Assembly: GCA_022827195.1 (NCBI GenBank)
Contig: JAJDTL010000012.1
Location: 1-62,977, forward strand
DNA from: Caldilineaceae bacterium
GTDB taxonomy: Bacteria > Chloroflexota > Anaerolineae > Caldilineales > Caldilineaceae
Reading direction: 5' to 3'
Length of the DNA stretch: 62,977 nt
The translations under genes were made by a program, and so were the position numbers. The notes below the pieces were generated by a model that searched no databases, was not told where the DNA came from, and saw only the letters and a list, made by a program, of their open reading frames with translations. Positions 8,180 to 16,597 of the stretch are shown one piece after another. The first letter of the stretch is position 1, and each line of letters opens with the position of its first letter.

Positions 8180-9433
8180 TCAGCCGGCCTTCAGTGTACC
8201 CAGCTCGACCGGAGGAACCGCGGTTCGCCGCCGCGCCTCATGCGGGCCGGACTGGAGCCGGCGCGCCCCGCCCTTGAATTCGCCGAACGCCAGGATGACG
8301 AGCGCGGCGCTGGCGTTGCCTGCCAGAATCCAGGCCAGCAGCTGCGTGCCGCTCAGACCGGAGGCCGACCGCTCTGTGCTTTGCTGCCCGTTCAGCGGCG
8401 GCTCGCCGCCGACGGCAAGCGGCCTGCGGCTGGCGGTCGTCAGTACGTAGACCGCGCCGGTAGTGCCGGCGACCGGCAGCAGTTCGGCCGCGTTAAGTTC
8501 ATCCAGCTCGGCCAGGGTCGACCAGCTGGCGCCGCCATCGGTACTCATCGCCACGCGGCTGGAAACAGGGTGAAGGTCGCCCGAAGCCGTGCGTACCGAC
8601 CCGGCGTAGACCACCTCCGGCTGCGCCGCATCGACTGCCAGGTCGCTGATCACAGACCGGCCGTCGACAATGTCTTCCGGCGCCTGACCGGTGGACCGCC
8701 AGGCGACGCCATCCCGGCTCACAACGACGCCGGCGCCCGCGGTGCCGACAAAGACCGTCGGCGGCGATGTGTCGGCAATGTCCAGCGCGGTCGGCAAGGC
8801 CGGCAGGCTGTCGACCGCTACCCAGCGCAGCCCGAACGCCTCGGCGCGGTACAGATTGCCCTGCGTGCGCACAAACGCAAACCCCGCGCCCGTGCTGTCG
8901 GCCGCGATCTCCAGTACCGGCTCCTTCAACAGGAGATGACCGCTGGCGATCAGCCCGCTCCTGCTGCCGGCGCCCAGGTCGCGCAGCCGGTAGACGCCAT
9001 CGGCATCGGTGCCGACGTAGAGCAGCCGGTTGGCCGCGTCGAGCGCCAGCGCGGTCACGCCCCCGACAGCCGTCGTATCCATGGCAGCCTCCGTCCAGCG
9101 CCGGCCGGCGTTGCGCGAGACATACACGCTCAATTTGTTGGCCGCACCGATTACTACCGTGTCCGGATCGGCCCGGTCCACGATAACGGCGTTGACCACG
9201 ACGCCGGGCGGCGCGGCGACCAGCTCCCAGACGCCGCCGCTGCCACGATAGAGCCGGCCGGCGTCCACGGCGTAGCTGCGGCCGTCTGCGCGGGCGGCGG
9301 CCGCATACGCGCGCACGTTCTCCAGCGCGGTGAGCGGGACCGAGTTCGGCTCGGCGCTGGCGGCTGCGCCAACCGACGCCACCAGGGTCAGCAGCAGCAG
9401 CGTCGTACCTGTCAGCAGAAATCGTAGAATCAT
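8180..9433 (-). CDS. Exported beta-propeller (BNR/Ycf48-like) protein with C-terminal membrane helix
   Basis: The 417-residue protein starts with a signal-like hydrophobic segment (LLTGTTLLLLTLVASVGAAA). Repeated blades follow with phrases such as SVYVSRNAGRRW, YVGTDADGVYRL, VVVSRDGVAWRS and AMSTDGGASW, characteristic of BNR/sortilin-like propellers. A hydrophobic helix near residues 352-368 (LLAWILAGNASAALVIL) is followed by a basic tail, so the propeller should sit outside the cell, anchored at its C-terminus. A strong AAGGAGG (9441-9447) precedes the ATG by 7 nt. The ligand and role are unknown; propellers of this type usually bind sugars or proteins. Confidence 0.75.
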   Translation of the reverse strand: MILRFLLTGTTLLLLTLVASVGAAASAEPNSVPLTALENVRAYAAAARADGRSYAVDAGRLYRGSGGVWELVAAPPGVVVNAVIVDRADPDTVVIGAANKLSVYVSRNAGRRWTEAAMDTTAVGGVTALALDAANRLLYVGTDADGVYRLRDLGAGSRSGLIASGHLLLKEPVLEIAADSTGAGFAFVRTQGNLYRAEAFGLRWVAVDSLPALPTALDIADTSPPTVFVGTAGAGVVVSRDGVAWRSTGQAPEDIVDGRSVISDLAVDAAQPEVVYAGSVRTASGDLHPVSSRVAMSTDGGASWSTLAELDELNAAELLPVAGTTGAVYVLTTASRRPLAVGGEPPLNGQQSTERSASGLSGTQLLAWILAGNASAALVILAFGEFKGGARRLQSGPHEARRRTAVPPVELGTLKAG

Positions 9434-9901
9434 GGCGAATCCTCCTTAGACCGCTCTTCCAACTGTCGATGCCTTGATTCTACAGCGGCCGGAAGCATCT
9501 TTCCGGCCTGCATTCAGAACGTTTTCGGACCGTTCTGCAACGGTCGTCGCGGCCGCGCCCACCGCACCTGTTGCAACTGCCCAGTCTCCTCCTTCGTATC
9601 CGTACGGCCGACAACTCGTGTTATACTTGCCTGCATAAAGAATCCGCCGGGGCTGCCGTACGGCCCGCCGCTGACGATTGAGTAGCTGGCAAAGGGCAAA
9701 AGGCCTCTGAAAAGATTGCGCCGCAAGCGCGCAGGTATTGCGCCGGCCACTCCCAGACGACCGCGACAGCCGCATGCCCCGGAAGATGTCTCCCGGAGTT
9801 CCGACTCTCGGCTCTTCGTACCCGGCAGCCGCCCGCGAGTCCACTTCGCGCGGTTACTGAGGCATAAGAGCTGACAACCAGCAGCTGCCGATCTGACATC
9901 T
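9434..9901. other. Non-coding gap upstream of two divergent genes
   Basis: These 468 nt separate the divergent propeller and DUF58 genes and hold no convincing gene. Visible are an 8-bp inverted repeat (9487-9494 with 9501-9508) and a TATACT at 9622-9627 on the plus strand that overlaps TATAAC on the minus strand. Neither has a recognisable -35 box. The gap presumably holds promoters for both genes. Confidence 0.5.
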
Positions 9902-11221
9902 ATGCAACTGACAGTACGCGGGCTGCTTCTGCTGGCGGCTACTGCCTTGTTCCTCGCCGCCGCGACCCTTGCGGGCTGGCTGGTCTGGCTTGGGCTCGCC
10001 TGGCTGATCGCAAGCAGTGCCCTCCTTCTGACCGACTGGCAACTGTCGCCGCGTCCCCAGGACTGGTCCGTAGACCGCAGTCACGATGAGCGCCTCTCCC
10101 TGGCGGCGTGGAACCGCATCGAACTCCGGGTGCAACTCGATGCCGGGAGGCGAAGACTCCCGCTCTGGCTGCGCGACGAAACGCCGCCGCCATTTCGCAT
10201 CGCCGAAGAACAGCGGGTCCTGCGCGGAACGGTGCAGCCGCATCAGGACGCCCGCTGGGTCTACTACCTCTATCCACCGCGGCGGGGGGACTATCGTTTC
10301 GGCGACCTGCACCTGCGCTGGGAGTCCGTCCTGGGGCTGCTGCGGCGGCAGACGACCATCACCGCGCGCGCGGACGTGAAGGTCTACCCGAATCTGGCGG
10401 ATGTAAAGAAGTACGACCTGCTCCTGCGCAAGAACCGCCTCTGGGAGATGGGGTTGCGCACTGTGCGCGTCCGGGGCAGGGGCACCGAATTCTCACGGTT
10501 GAGGGAGTATCAGCCGGACGACGAGTACCGGAACATCAATTGGAAGGCGACGGCGCGGCGCGGCAGCCCGATCTCGACCGAGTTTGAGACCGAGCGGGCG
10601 CAGAATATTGTGGCGCTGCTCGACGTGGGCCGCATGATGCGCAGCCCGGTCGGCGATGTGGCGAAGATGGACTACGCCATCAACGCCGTCCTGCTGCTAG
10701 CCTATGTGGCGGTGCAGAAGGGCGACCGCATGGGCGTGCTCACGTTTGCCGACGATGTGCAGTCCTGGCTACAGCCCCGCACCGACAGAGCCCAGTTCTA
10801 CCGCATGCTGGAACTGCTGTACAACGTACAGGGACAGCCCGTCGAGCCGGATTATGCCGGCGCGTTCGGCTACTTCGCCGCCCGCCAGCGGCGGCATTCG
10901 CTGGCGCTCGTCTTCAGCGATTTGACCGGAAGCGTAAGCAATGAAGCGCTGGTGGCGGGACTACTGCGGTTGCGGCGGCAACATCTGCCGCTGCTGGTGA
11001 CGATGCGCGATCCTACGGTGGAGGAGTTCGCCAGACAGCGCGTTGTCGATGTTACCGGGTTGTACCGGCGCACGGTGTCGGAGACGCTGCTGCAGGAGCG
11101 GGCGCTGACGCTGGAGTCGTTGCGCAGCCGCGGGGTGTTGACGCTTGACGTGCCGGCTGACCGGCTGAGCGTCGCGCTGATCGAACGCTTTCTGGAGGTC
11201 AAGGCACGGACACTGCTGTAG
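9902..11221 (+). CDS. DUF58 (von Willebrand A-like) membrane-associated protein
   Basis: The 439-residue product begins with two closely spaced hydrophobic helices (residues about 5-45). The DUF58 signature GTEFSRLREYQPDDEYRNINW with KATAR follows near 195-222, and then a vWA-like fold (NIVALLDVGRMM, ALVFSDLTG). DUF58 proteins are usually encoded with a MoxR AAA ATPase and are thought to act in envelope complex assembly. Here MoxR is absent, but SpoIIM-type and RDD genes, also typical neighbours, follow at once. The end overlaps the convergent SpoIIM gene by 23 nt. No Shine-Dalgarno is evident. Function is inferred from family only. Confidence 0.82.
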   Translation: MQLTVRGLLLLAATALFLAAATLAGWLVWLGLAWLIASSALLLTDWQLSPRPQDWSVDRSHDERLSLAAWNRIELRVQLDAGRRRLPLWLRDETPPPFRIAEEQRVLRGTVQPHQDARWVYYLYPPRRGDYRFGDLHLRWESVLGLLRRQTTITARADVKVYPNLADVKKYDLLLRKNRLWEMGLRTVRVRGRGTEFSRLREYQPDDEYRNINWKATARRGSPISTEFETERAQNIVALLDVGRMMRSPVGDVAKMDYAINAVLLLAYVAVQKGDRMGVLTFADDVQSWLQPRTDRAQFYRMLELLYNVQGQPVEPDYAGAFGYFAARQRRHSLALVFSDLTGSVSNEALVAGLLRLRRQHLPLLVTMRDPTVEEFARQRVVDVTGLYRRTVSETLLQERALTLESLRSRGVLTLDVPADRLSVALIERFLEVKARTLL

Positions 11222-12200
11222 GAGAGCTTCTTCGCCGGTTGCGCTGCGCTGTCTTCGGCCGGCGCAGCCAATACCAGTGGAGAGGGATACCGGTCAAAAG
11301 GCCGAGGGCCAGTTTCAGCTGCCAGGGCAGCCCGCTGGGGCTGATGAAGCCCTCGATCAGCCCGGCGGCGACCAGTATGGGGGCGCAGCCGAGAATCAGC
11401 CGCAATGCGACGCCGGCGCGCTGGCGCAGGGCGGCCGCCCTGCTCAGCAGACCGGGCCGCAGCAGGCCGTCGGCGACGAAAAAGCCGCAACCGCCGGACA
11501 GAAAGATGACACTCAGTTCGATGAAACCGTGGGCAGCGACGAACTCGGCCAGGCCGGCGCTCATGCCGTGGAACTGCAACAGGCCGAATACAGCGCCGAT
11601 GTTGAGTCCATTGAGAACAACGATATAGAGTGTCAGCAGGCCACCGGTGAGCGCGCCGGCAAAGGCAAAAATGGTCACGCTGATATTGTTGGTGAAGATT
11701 GCGGAGGAGGCGGCTGAGCGCACGCTGGGCGCGATCTCCGTCCACAGTTCACCGTCCTCCACCGTCTCGACCAGCCCCTCGATGCCTGAACCCAGAAAAA
11801 GGTAGATGGCGTCGGGCCGGCTCCAGACGACGAGGAAGGCGATGACCGCGGGCAGCAGAAACAGCGCTGTCGATGCCAATGTGTAGGGGAGCAATCGGCG
11901 GTACAGAAGGGGGAAAGCCTCGCGATAGAAGTCGAACAGATGCTGGCGGCGCAGCGGCTCCTCGCGGTAGAGGAGAGCGTGGGCGCGACCGACCAACTGG
12001 TTGAGATAACGTGTCACTCGCTGGCTGGGGAAATCGCGCTGTGCAAGCGCCAGGTCCGATGACGCGATCAGGTAGAGACGGCCAAATTCCTGCAGCTCGT
12101 CCTCTGAAAGGGCCTCGGCGTTGCTCCAGGAGCGGTCGGTCAACTCTTCAAGTCGCCGCCAGCTCTTCTCCTGTCTGCGGATGAATGGTTCAAATTGCAT
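11199..12200 (-). CDS. Stage II sporulation protein M-like membrane protein
   Basis: The product (about 333 residues from the ATG at 12200) opens with a soluble helical part (MQFEPFIRRQEKSWRRLEEL). Several transmembrane helices then surround the SpoIIM core FTNNISVTIFAFAGALTGGLLT and the segment HGFIELSVIFLSGG. In non-sporulating bacteria this family occurs beside DUF58 and RDD genes and has no known biochemical activity. An ATG at 12218 would add six residues and overlap the divergent RDD gene. The 3' end overlaps DUF58 by 23 nt. It lies on the opposite strand to both neighbours, which is unusual for this normally co-directional set. Confidence 0.85.
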   Translation of the reverse strand: MQFEPFIRRQEKSWRRLEELTDRSWSNAEALSEDELQEFGRLYLIASSDLALAQRDFPSQRVTRYLNQLVGRAHALLYREEPLRRQHLFDFYREAFPLLYRRLLPYTLASTALFLLPAVIAFLVVWSRPDAIYLFLGSGIEGLVETVEDGELWTEIAPSVRSAASSAIFTNNISVTIFAFAGALTGGLLTLYIVVLNGLNIGAVFGLLQFHGMSAGLAEFVAAHGFIELSVIFLSGGCGFFVADGLLRPGLLSRAAALRQRAGVALRLILGCAPILVAAGLIEGFISPSGLPWQLKLALGLLTGIPLHWYWLRRPKTAQRNRRRSSPTAVSVP

Positions 12201-12211
12201 AAGAAGGTCCC

Positions 12212-13051
12212 ATGCCAAACAGACCGTTGAACTTAGACCAGGACTACACGATCGACACGCCGGAGAACGTCTCTTTCAGCTATGACATTGCCGGTATCGG
12301 CAACCGTTTTATCGGCGCGCTGATCGACAGCTTCATCGTCACCTGTCTTTTGGTTTTCCTGAATGTTCTCTTAGTTGCAGTCCTGTATAGGGATAACGCC
12401 GACTTCGCGTCGCTCCTTGAAGGCGAGGACCCGGGCTGGCTGGGGGGCTTTGCTATTGCGCTGTTTGCTCTGTTCCAATTCATCATCTTCTGGGGCTATT
12501 ATACCCTGTTTGAATTCTTGTGGAACGGTCAGACGCCGGGCAAGCGGCTGGTAAAGATTCGCGTCCTGCGTCTGGATGGCAACCCGGCCGGCTTCGTCGA
12601 GGCGTTCTTACGCAATCTGGTGCGGCCGGTCGACTTTCTGCCCTCGGGCTATGCGCTGGGCCTGGTGGTGATGTTCGCCAACGAGAAGAGCCGGCGATTG
12701 GGGGATTGGGCTGCGGGTACGATCGTTGTGCGCATGAGGGCGGACCTGTCGCTCGATTCACTGGTCGAGTCGGCTGGAAGGGAAAGGCAGCCCGATGCCG
12801 CCGAGAGTTCGACGCTGCTGCTGGAATTCCCCCACATCCGCCAGCTGTCCGCGTCGGACTATGAGCTGATCCGGGAGATGCTGGCGCGCAAATGGTATGG
12901 AGGCTCATCGAACCTCATGTTGCGTCGCCTGGCGCAGGCGATCGCGGCCCGGCTCGACAAGCCGAAGCCGACCACCACACGGGCGAGCGTCGACTTCCTG
13001 AACTCCGTTGTCGAAGCCTACCGCCAGCTGCAGCCACAGGACCACAACTGA
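12212..13051 (+). CDS. RDD-family membrane protein
   Basis: The 279-residue product has the RDD core: IGNRFIGALIDSFIV, where R and the two D-like positions sit in the first helix, a second helix pair (LFALFQFIIFWGYYTLFEFLW) and NGQTPGKRLVKIRVL, then KSRRLGDWAAGTIVV. About 100 soluble residues follow the membrane domain. RDD proteins are small membrane proteins, some linked to Na+/H+ exchange, but most are uncharacterised. AGAAGG lies about 5 nt before the ATG. The gene is divergent from SpoIIM with essentially no spacer, so promoters must lie inside the neighbouring coding sequence. Confidence 0.85.
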   Translation: MPNRPLNLDQDYTIDTPENVSFSYDIAGIGNRFIGALIDSFIVTCLLVFLNVLLVAVLYRDNADFASLLEGEDPGWLGGFAIALFALFQFIIFWGYYTLFEFLWNGQTPGKRLVKIRVLRLDGNPAGFVEAFLRNLVRPVDFLPSGYALGLVVMFANEKSRRLGDWAAGTIVVRMRADLSLDSLVESAGRERQPDAAESSTLLLEFPHIRQLSASDYELIREMLARKWYGGSSNLMLRRLAQAIAARLDKPKPTTTRASVDFLNSVVEAYRQLQPQDHN

Positions 13052-13107
13052 GCGACGGAACAAGGTCCCAATGAACGGACGCTGATTTCCCCCAACGAGG
13101 CAAGCAA

Positions 13108-13872
13108 ATGGACGACAATCCCCCTGTCATCGACTCTTCTCCAGACCACTATCGCAGCGACGGCGGCGCGGCACCCCGCGCAGGCATCGCCTACACAATC
13201 AAAGAGATGCCGGAAGACCTGCGGCCGAGGGAACGGCTGGCGTACGCGGGGGCCGGCGCGCTGAGCGTCGCCGAACTTCTGGCCATCATACTTCGCACCG
13301 GCGGTCAGGGCGAGAACGTAATCCGCCAGGCCGAGCGGTTGTTGACCGAGTTCAACGGACTCCCCGGACTGGCGCAGGCGAGCTTTGAGGAGTTGACGAA
13401 GGCTCATGGCGTGGGCAAGGCCAAAGTTACCCAGATCAAGGCCGCAATCGAGCTGGGACGCAGGTTGCTGCTGGCCGCGCCCCAGGAACGAATGAAGATC
13501 CAGAGCCCGCAAGATGTGGCGAACCTGTTGATGATGGAGATGGGTCTGCTGGAGCGGGAACAGGTGCGGGCCGTCCTGCTGGATACGAAAAACCACGTCC
13601 AGCGGATCGCCGAGGTCTATTCGGGCAGCCTGAATGCTGCCGCGATTCGCGTCAACGAAATCTTCACCGAGGCGGTGCGCGCCAACAGCGCGGCCCTGAT
13701 CGTGGTGCATAACCATCCGAGCGGCGACCCGACGCCCAGCCCGGAAGATGTGCGGGTGACCGAGCAGATCGTCGCCGCGGGGAAACTGCTTCAGATCGAC
13801 GTCCTCGACCATCTGATCGTCACGCGCACCAGCTATGTCAGTTTGAAAGAGAGGCGTTTGGGGTTTGAATAG
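13108..13872 (+). CDS. radC: RadC-family JAB/MPN-domain protein
   Basis: The 254-residue product has an N-terminal helix-hairpin-helix-like region ([39 protein letters not shown]). A C-terminal JAB1/MPN metalloprotease-like fold carries the zinc-ligand motif [14 protein letters not shown] near residues 203-216 and the upstream glutamate in VNEIFTEA. The name DNA repair protein RadC is historical; the actual function is unresolved. GAGG lies about 8 nt before the ATG. It follows the RDD gene by 56 nt. Confidence 0.93.
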   Translation: MDDNPPVIDSSPDHYRSDGGAAPRAGIAYTIKEMPEDLRPRERLAYAGAGALSVAELLAIILRTGGQGENVIRQAERLLTEFNGLPGLAQASFEELTKAHGVGKAKVTQIKAAIELGRRLLLAAPQERMKIQSPQDVANLLMMEMGLLEREQVRAVLLDTKNHVQRIAEVYSGSLNAAAIRVNEIFTEAVRANSAALIVVHNHPSGDPTPSPEDVRVTEQIVAAGKLLQIDVLDHLIVTRTSYVSLKERRLGFE

Positions 13873-13886
13873 CGGGGCCGTCAGCG

Positions 13887-14684
13887 TCAAGCCGGTGCGC
13901 TGATGCTGCGGAGATATTCGGTTACGGAGCGCACTTCGCCGGCATTCAACTGCTGGTCCTGCCTGGTTCGCACGTATTTCTTCAGCTGATCGACGCGCAG
14001 GACCGGTATGGAGGGGTTCTCAATCTGCAGTTGTATGGCCGGGTTTATGAAGACCGCGGCGCTCTCGATGGGGATGTCGGCCGCGTTCACGCTGAGAGCG
14101 CCGCTCGACTCGCCCTCCTGAAGCAGTTCGCGGACCTTCTGCTCGACCTCATCCTTCTCGCGCGCGGGATTGCCCAGCCCCTCGCGGTTGAGAAATGTGA
14201 GCAGGCGGCCCATCGTGAACCGTTCCCGCCATCTGTCGCCTTCGACGGTGACGGTGCCCTTATCGCTGCGCACAAGAAAGACGCGCACACCCAGCGGACC
14301 GACCAGCAGATAGGGCAGATCCTCCAGCCCCCAGAGGAAGAGCGCGAATTTGTCGTCGAACCCTTTCAACCCGCTCTCGACAAGCTCATCCGGCCGCGCG
14401 ACCCGTTTGCTGCCCGGCCAGCGGCGGGGAGCAAAGCGGTTGATGTAGTAGCTGCCTATATTGGAGGCGATGAAACCGACGGCCAGTGCGCCAAAACTGA
14501 TGACCGTCCAGTATCGCTGGATAAACGCGACGAGAGCGTTGGAAGCCTGTTCTTCGGATTGGAACCAGTTGGGCGTAAAACTGGCGAGGAGGCCGACAAA
14601 CAGAATCAACAGGCCCGCCAGGGCAATTCGCCGGCCCCGCTGCTCTCTGGATTTGATCGCTGCCAGATTGCGGTAAACTTTCAT
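13887..14684 (-). CDS. Two-helix membrane protein with a NERD-like cytoplasmic domain (uncharacterised)
   Basis: The 265-residue product has a basic N-terminus and two transmembrane helices (residues about 21-40 and 59-80). A soluble domain follows, beginning LVESGLKGFDDKFALFLWGLEDLPYLLVGPLGVRVFLV. That opening, with a structured segment leading to a VFLVRSDKGTVTVEG strand pair, is reminiscent of NERD (nuclease-related) domains, but I cannot point to a clear catalytic triad. It converges with radC (14 nt gap) and lies downstream of plsX on the same strand (42 nt gap), so it may be co-transcribed with plsX. The function is unknown. Confidence 0.6.
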   Translation of the reverse strand: MKVYRNLAAIKSREQRGRRIALAGLLILFVGLLASFTPNWFQSEEQASNALVAFIQRYWTVISFGALAVGFIASNIGSYYINRFAPRRWPGSKRVARPDELVESGLKGFDDKFALFLWGLEDLPYLLVGPLGVRVFLVRSDKGTVTVEGDRWRERFTMGRLLTFLNREGLGNPAREKDEVEQKVRELLQEGESSGALSVNAADIPIESAAVFINPAIQLQIENPSIPVLRVDQLKKYVRTRQDQQLNAGEVRSVTEYLRSISAPA

Positions 14685-14726
14685 AAACTGGATGTATGGA
14701 CTGGATGTCTTGGGCAGTTGAGATGG

Positions 14727-15755
14727 CTAGCGCTGGAGGGCGACCAACGCCTCGTGGCTGTCGATCAGTTCGCTGATATCTGACTGAATCTCCTCGACCA
14801 GCCGGGAGTCGATCAACTGTTTCGCCACCCGGAGCGCGTGGCGGATGGCGTTTGTGTTGCTTCTGCCGTGGCCGACAACGAGCAAATTAGAGAGCCCCAG
14901 CAGAACTGCGCCGCCGTACTCGCTGTCGTCGAGACGCCTGTGCATCCTGCGCAGGGCGGAGCGGACCAACAGGCCGCCGATACTGCTGATCGGCCCGGCC
15001 TTGATCTCATCCAGCAGGACCCCCTGTGCCAGTTTGACGATGCCCTCTGCCCCCTTCATAAAGACGTTGCCGGTAAACCCGTCGGTGATTACCACGTCCG
15101 CGACATGGTTGGCCACGTCGCGCGCCTCGATGTTGCCCAAAAAACGGATGCCGGGTGTCTGTTCGAGCAGAGCCGTTGACTCCAGGACCAGTTGACTGCC
15201 CTTGCCTTCCTCCTCGCCGTTGCTCAGAATGCGGACGATTGGATTCGAGACGCCCATGATGCGCCGGGAATAGATGCTGCCCATGACACCGAACTGCTGC
15301 AGCTGTTCCGGCTTGACGTCGGCATTGGCCCCCACGTCAAGTATCAGACAGAACCCGCGCGAGGTGGGAAAGGGGACGATCAGCGCAGGACGCTGGATGC
15401 TCTGCATGCGGCCAAAGTGCAGGATGCCTGCTGCCAGCGCCCCGCCGGTATTGCCCGCGGTCACGAATGCGTCGGCCTCTCCCTCCTTCACCAGCTTGCA
15501 GGCCACAACCATCGAGCTGTCCTTCTTGGTTCGCACCGCTTCGGCCGGTTTGTCCGACATCTCGATCACTTCAAGCGCAGGCACAATCGGCAAATTCAGG
15601 CCGCGGGTTGGGTGCCGTGCCAGTTCCCGCTCGATGACGTCAGGGCGACCGACCAGCGAGACGGTCACGCCGAATTGGCGGGCCGCCAAAATTGCGCCGG
15701 CGACGATGTCATGTGGCGCGTTGTCGCCCCCCATAACGTCAAGGGCAATATTCAT
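14727..15755 (-). CDS. plsX: Phosphate acyltransferase PlsX
   Basis: PlsX converts acyl-ACP and phosphate to acyl-phosphate, the first step of the PlsX/PlsY route to lysophosphatidate for membrane phospholipids. The 342-residue product opens with [18 protein letters not shown], the family signature. It continues with [21 protein letters not shown] and [21 protein letters not shown]. Length and order are normal. GGAGG lies about 9 nt upstream of the ATG. It is divergent from the aldolase gene across a 118-nt gap. Confidence 0.96.
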   Translation of the reverse strand: MNIALDVMGGDNAPHDIVAGAILAARQFGVTVSLVGRPDVIERELARHPTRGLNLPIVPALEVIEMSDKPAEAVRTKKDSSMVVACKLVKEGEADAFVTAGNTGGALAAGILHFGRMQSIQRPALIVPFPTSRGFCLILDVGANADVKPEQLQQFGVMGSIYSRRIMGVSNPIVRILSNGEEEGKGSQLVLESTALLEQTPGIRFLGNIEARDVANHVADVVITDGFTGNVFMKGAEGIVKLAQGVLLDEIKAGPISSIGGLLVRSALRRMHRRLDDSEYGGAVLLGLSNLLVVGHGRSNTNAIRHALRVAKQLIDSRLVEEIQSDISELIDSHEALVALQR

Positions 15756-15787
15756 GCAGCGAATCCTCCAGTCAGAGATGTGATCAA

Positions 15788-15796
15788 TGCTATACT
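15788..15796 (+). promoter_or_regulatory. Extended -10 promoter upstream of the aldolase gene
   Basis: TGCTATACT (TG at 15788, -10 hexamer 15791-15796) matches an extended -10 element; no good -35 box is visible. The same nine bases occur at 35486-35494 before another gene. The expected transcription start is near 15803. Confidence 0.5.
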
Positions 15797-15873
15797 ACTA
15801 CAGGTTCGGAGCAATGTAGAAATCGTCCGAAATGGAAGAGTTGGAGATTTACTGCCCGTTTCATGGAGGAGCG

Positions 15874-16521
15874 ATGGGTTGCGGATTCGAAGAAATGACG
15901 CGCAGGATCAAGGATGAGGGCATCGTTGCGATCGTGCGCGGCGACTTTCCTGCCCACAAAGTCCTGGAGATCGGGGACGCGCTGCTGGCCGCGCCTTTGC
16001 TGGTGATGGAGGTGACGCTCAACACACCCGGCGCGCTCGAACTGATCGGGATGTTGCGGGCGCGCTTTGGCGAAAACATGATCATCGGGGCCGGGACCGT
16101 GCGGACAGCGGAGCAGTTCAATGCCGCGGCCGCGGCCGGCGCGCAGTTCACGGTGGCGCCGGGGTCGAATCCCGAGGTGATCGCCCGGGCCGGCAATGCC
16201 GGTATTCTGCACATACCCGGCGTCTACACTGCCACCGAAGCCGACCGGGCGCGGGCTGGCGGCGCCCGCGTGCTGAAACTGTTTCCCGCCGACTTCGGCG
16301 GCCCCGCCTACCTCAAAGCCCTGCGCGCGCCGCTGGATGACATCGAGTTCGTGCCCACCGGCGGCATCGGCCCGGAAAATGCCGCAGCCTGGGCCAGTGC
16401 CGGCGCCGCGGCTATCGGCGCGGGCAGCAGCCTCGTCACCGGCCCAAATCAGCCCATGGCCGACCTGATCGAACGGGCGCGCGCCCTGCGCCGTGCCTGG
16501 CAGTCAGACAGCAGCTCCTAG
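15874..16521 (+). CDS. KDPG/KHG aldolase-like class I aldolase
   Basis: The product (215 residues from the ATG at 15874) is a short TIM-barrel aldolase of the Eda/KdgA family, which cleaves 2-keto-3-deoxy-6-phosphogluconate or related keto acids. The catalytic Glu appears in VMEVTLNT, the Schiff-base Lys in RVLKLFPADFGG, and the phosphate loops in GAGTV, VAPG and PTGGI. An in-frame ATG at 15832 would add 14 residues, but GGAGG sits just before 15874 and the domain starts shortly after it. No gluconate-pathway dehydratase or kinase is nearby, so the true substrate is open. Confidence 0.85.
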   Translation: MGCGFEEMTRRIKDEGIVAIVRGDFPAHKVLEIGDALLAAPLLVMEVTLNTPGALELIGMLRARFGENMIIGAGTVRTAEQFNAAAAAGAQFTVAPGSNPEVIARAGNAGILHIPGVYTATEADRARAGGARVLKLFPADFGGPAYLKALRAPLDDIEFVPTGGIGPENAAAWASAGAAAIGAGSSLVTGPNQPMADLIERARALRRAWQSDSSS

Positions 16522-16597
16522 CCCTCGATCTTCGTCATTCACTATCGCTTGGCCAGCGGGATTCCAGCGCGGACGCCCGTTTGCTTGACCGGCTTCT

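Noticed and set aside
7964..9427. A 487-codon open frame on the plus strand opposite the propeller gene
   Set aside because: It is a shadow of the propeller gene, with arginine/glutamine-rich sequence and no Shine-Dalgarno.
9622..9627. TATACT as a promoter of the DUF58 gene
   Set aside because: No -35 box, no TG extension, and it overlaps a minus-strand TATAAC, so direction cannot be decided.
9446..9844. A 132-codon minus-strand frame in the 9.4-9.9 kb gap
   Set aside because: No Shine-Dalgarno, no recognisable domain and atypical composition; treated as non-coding.
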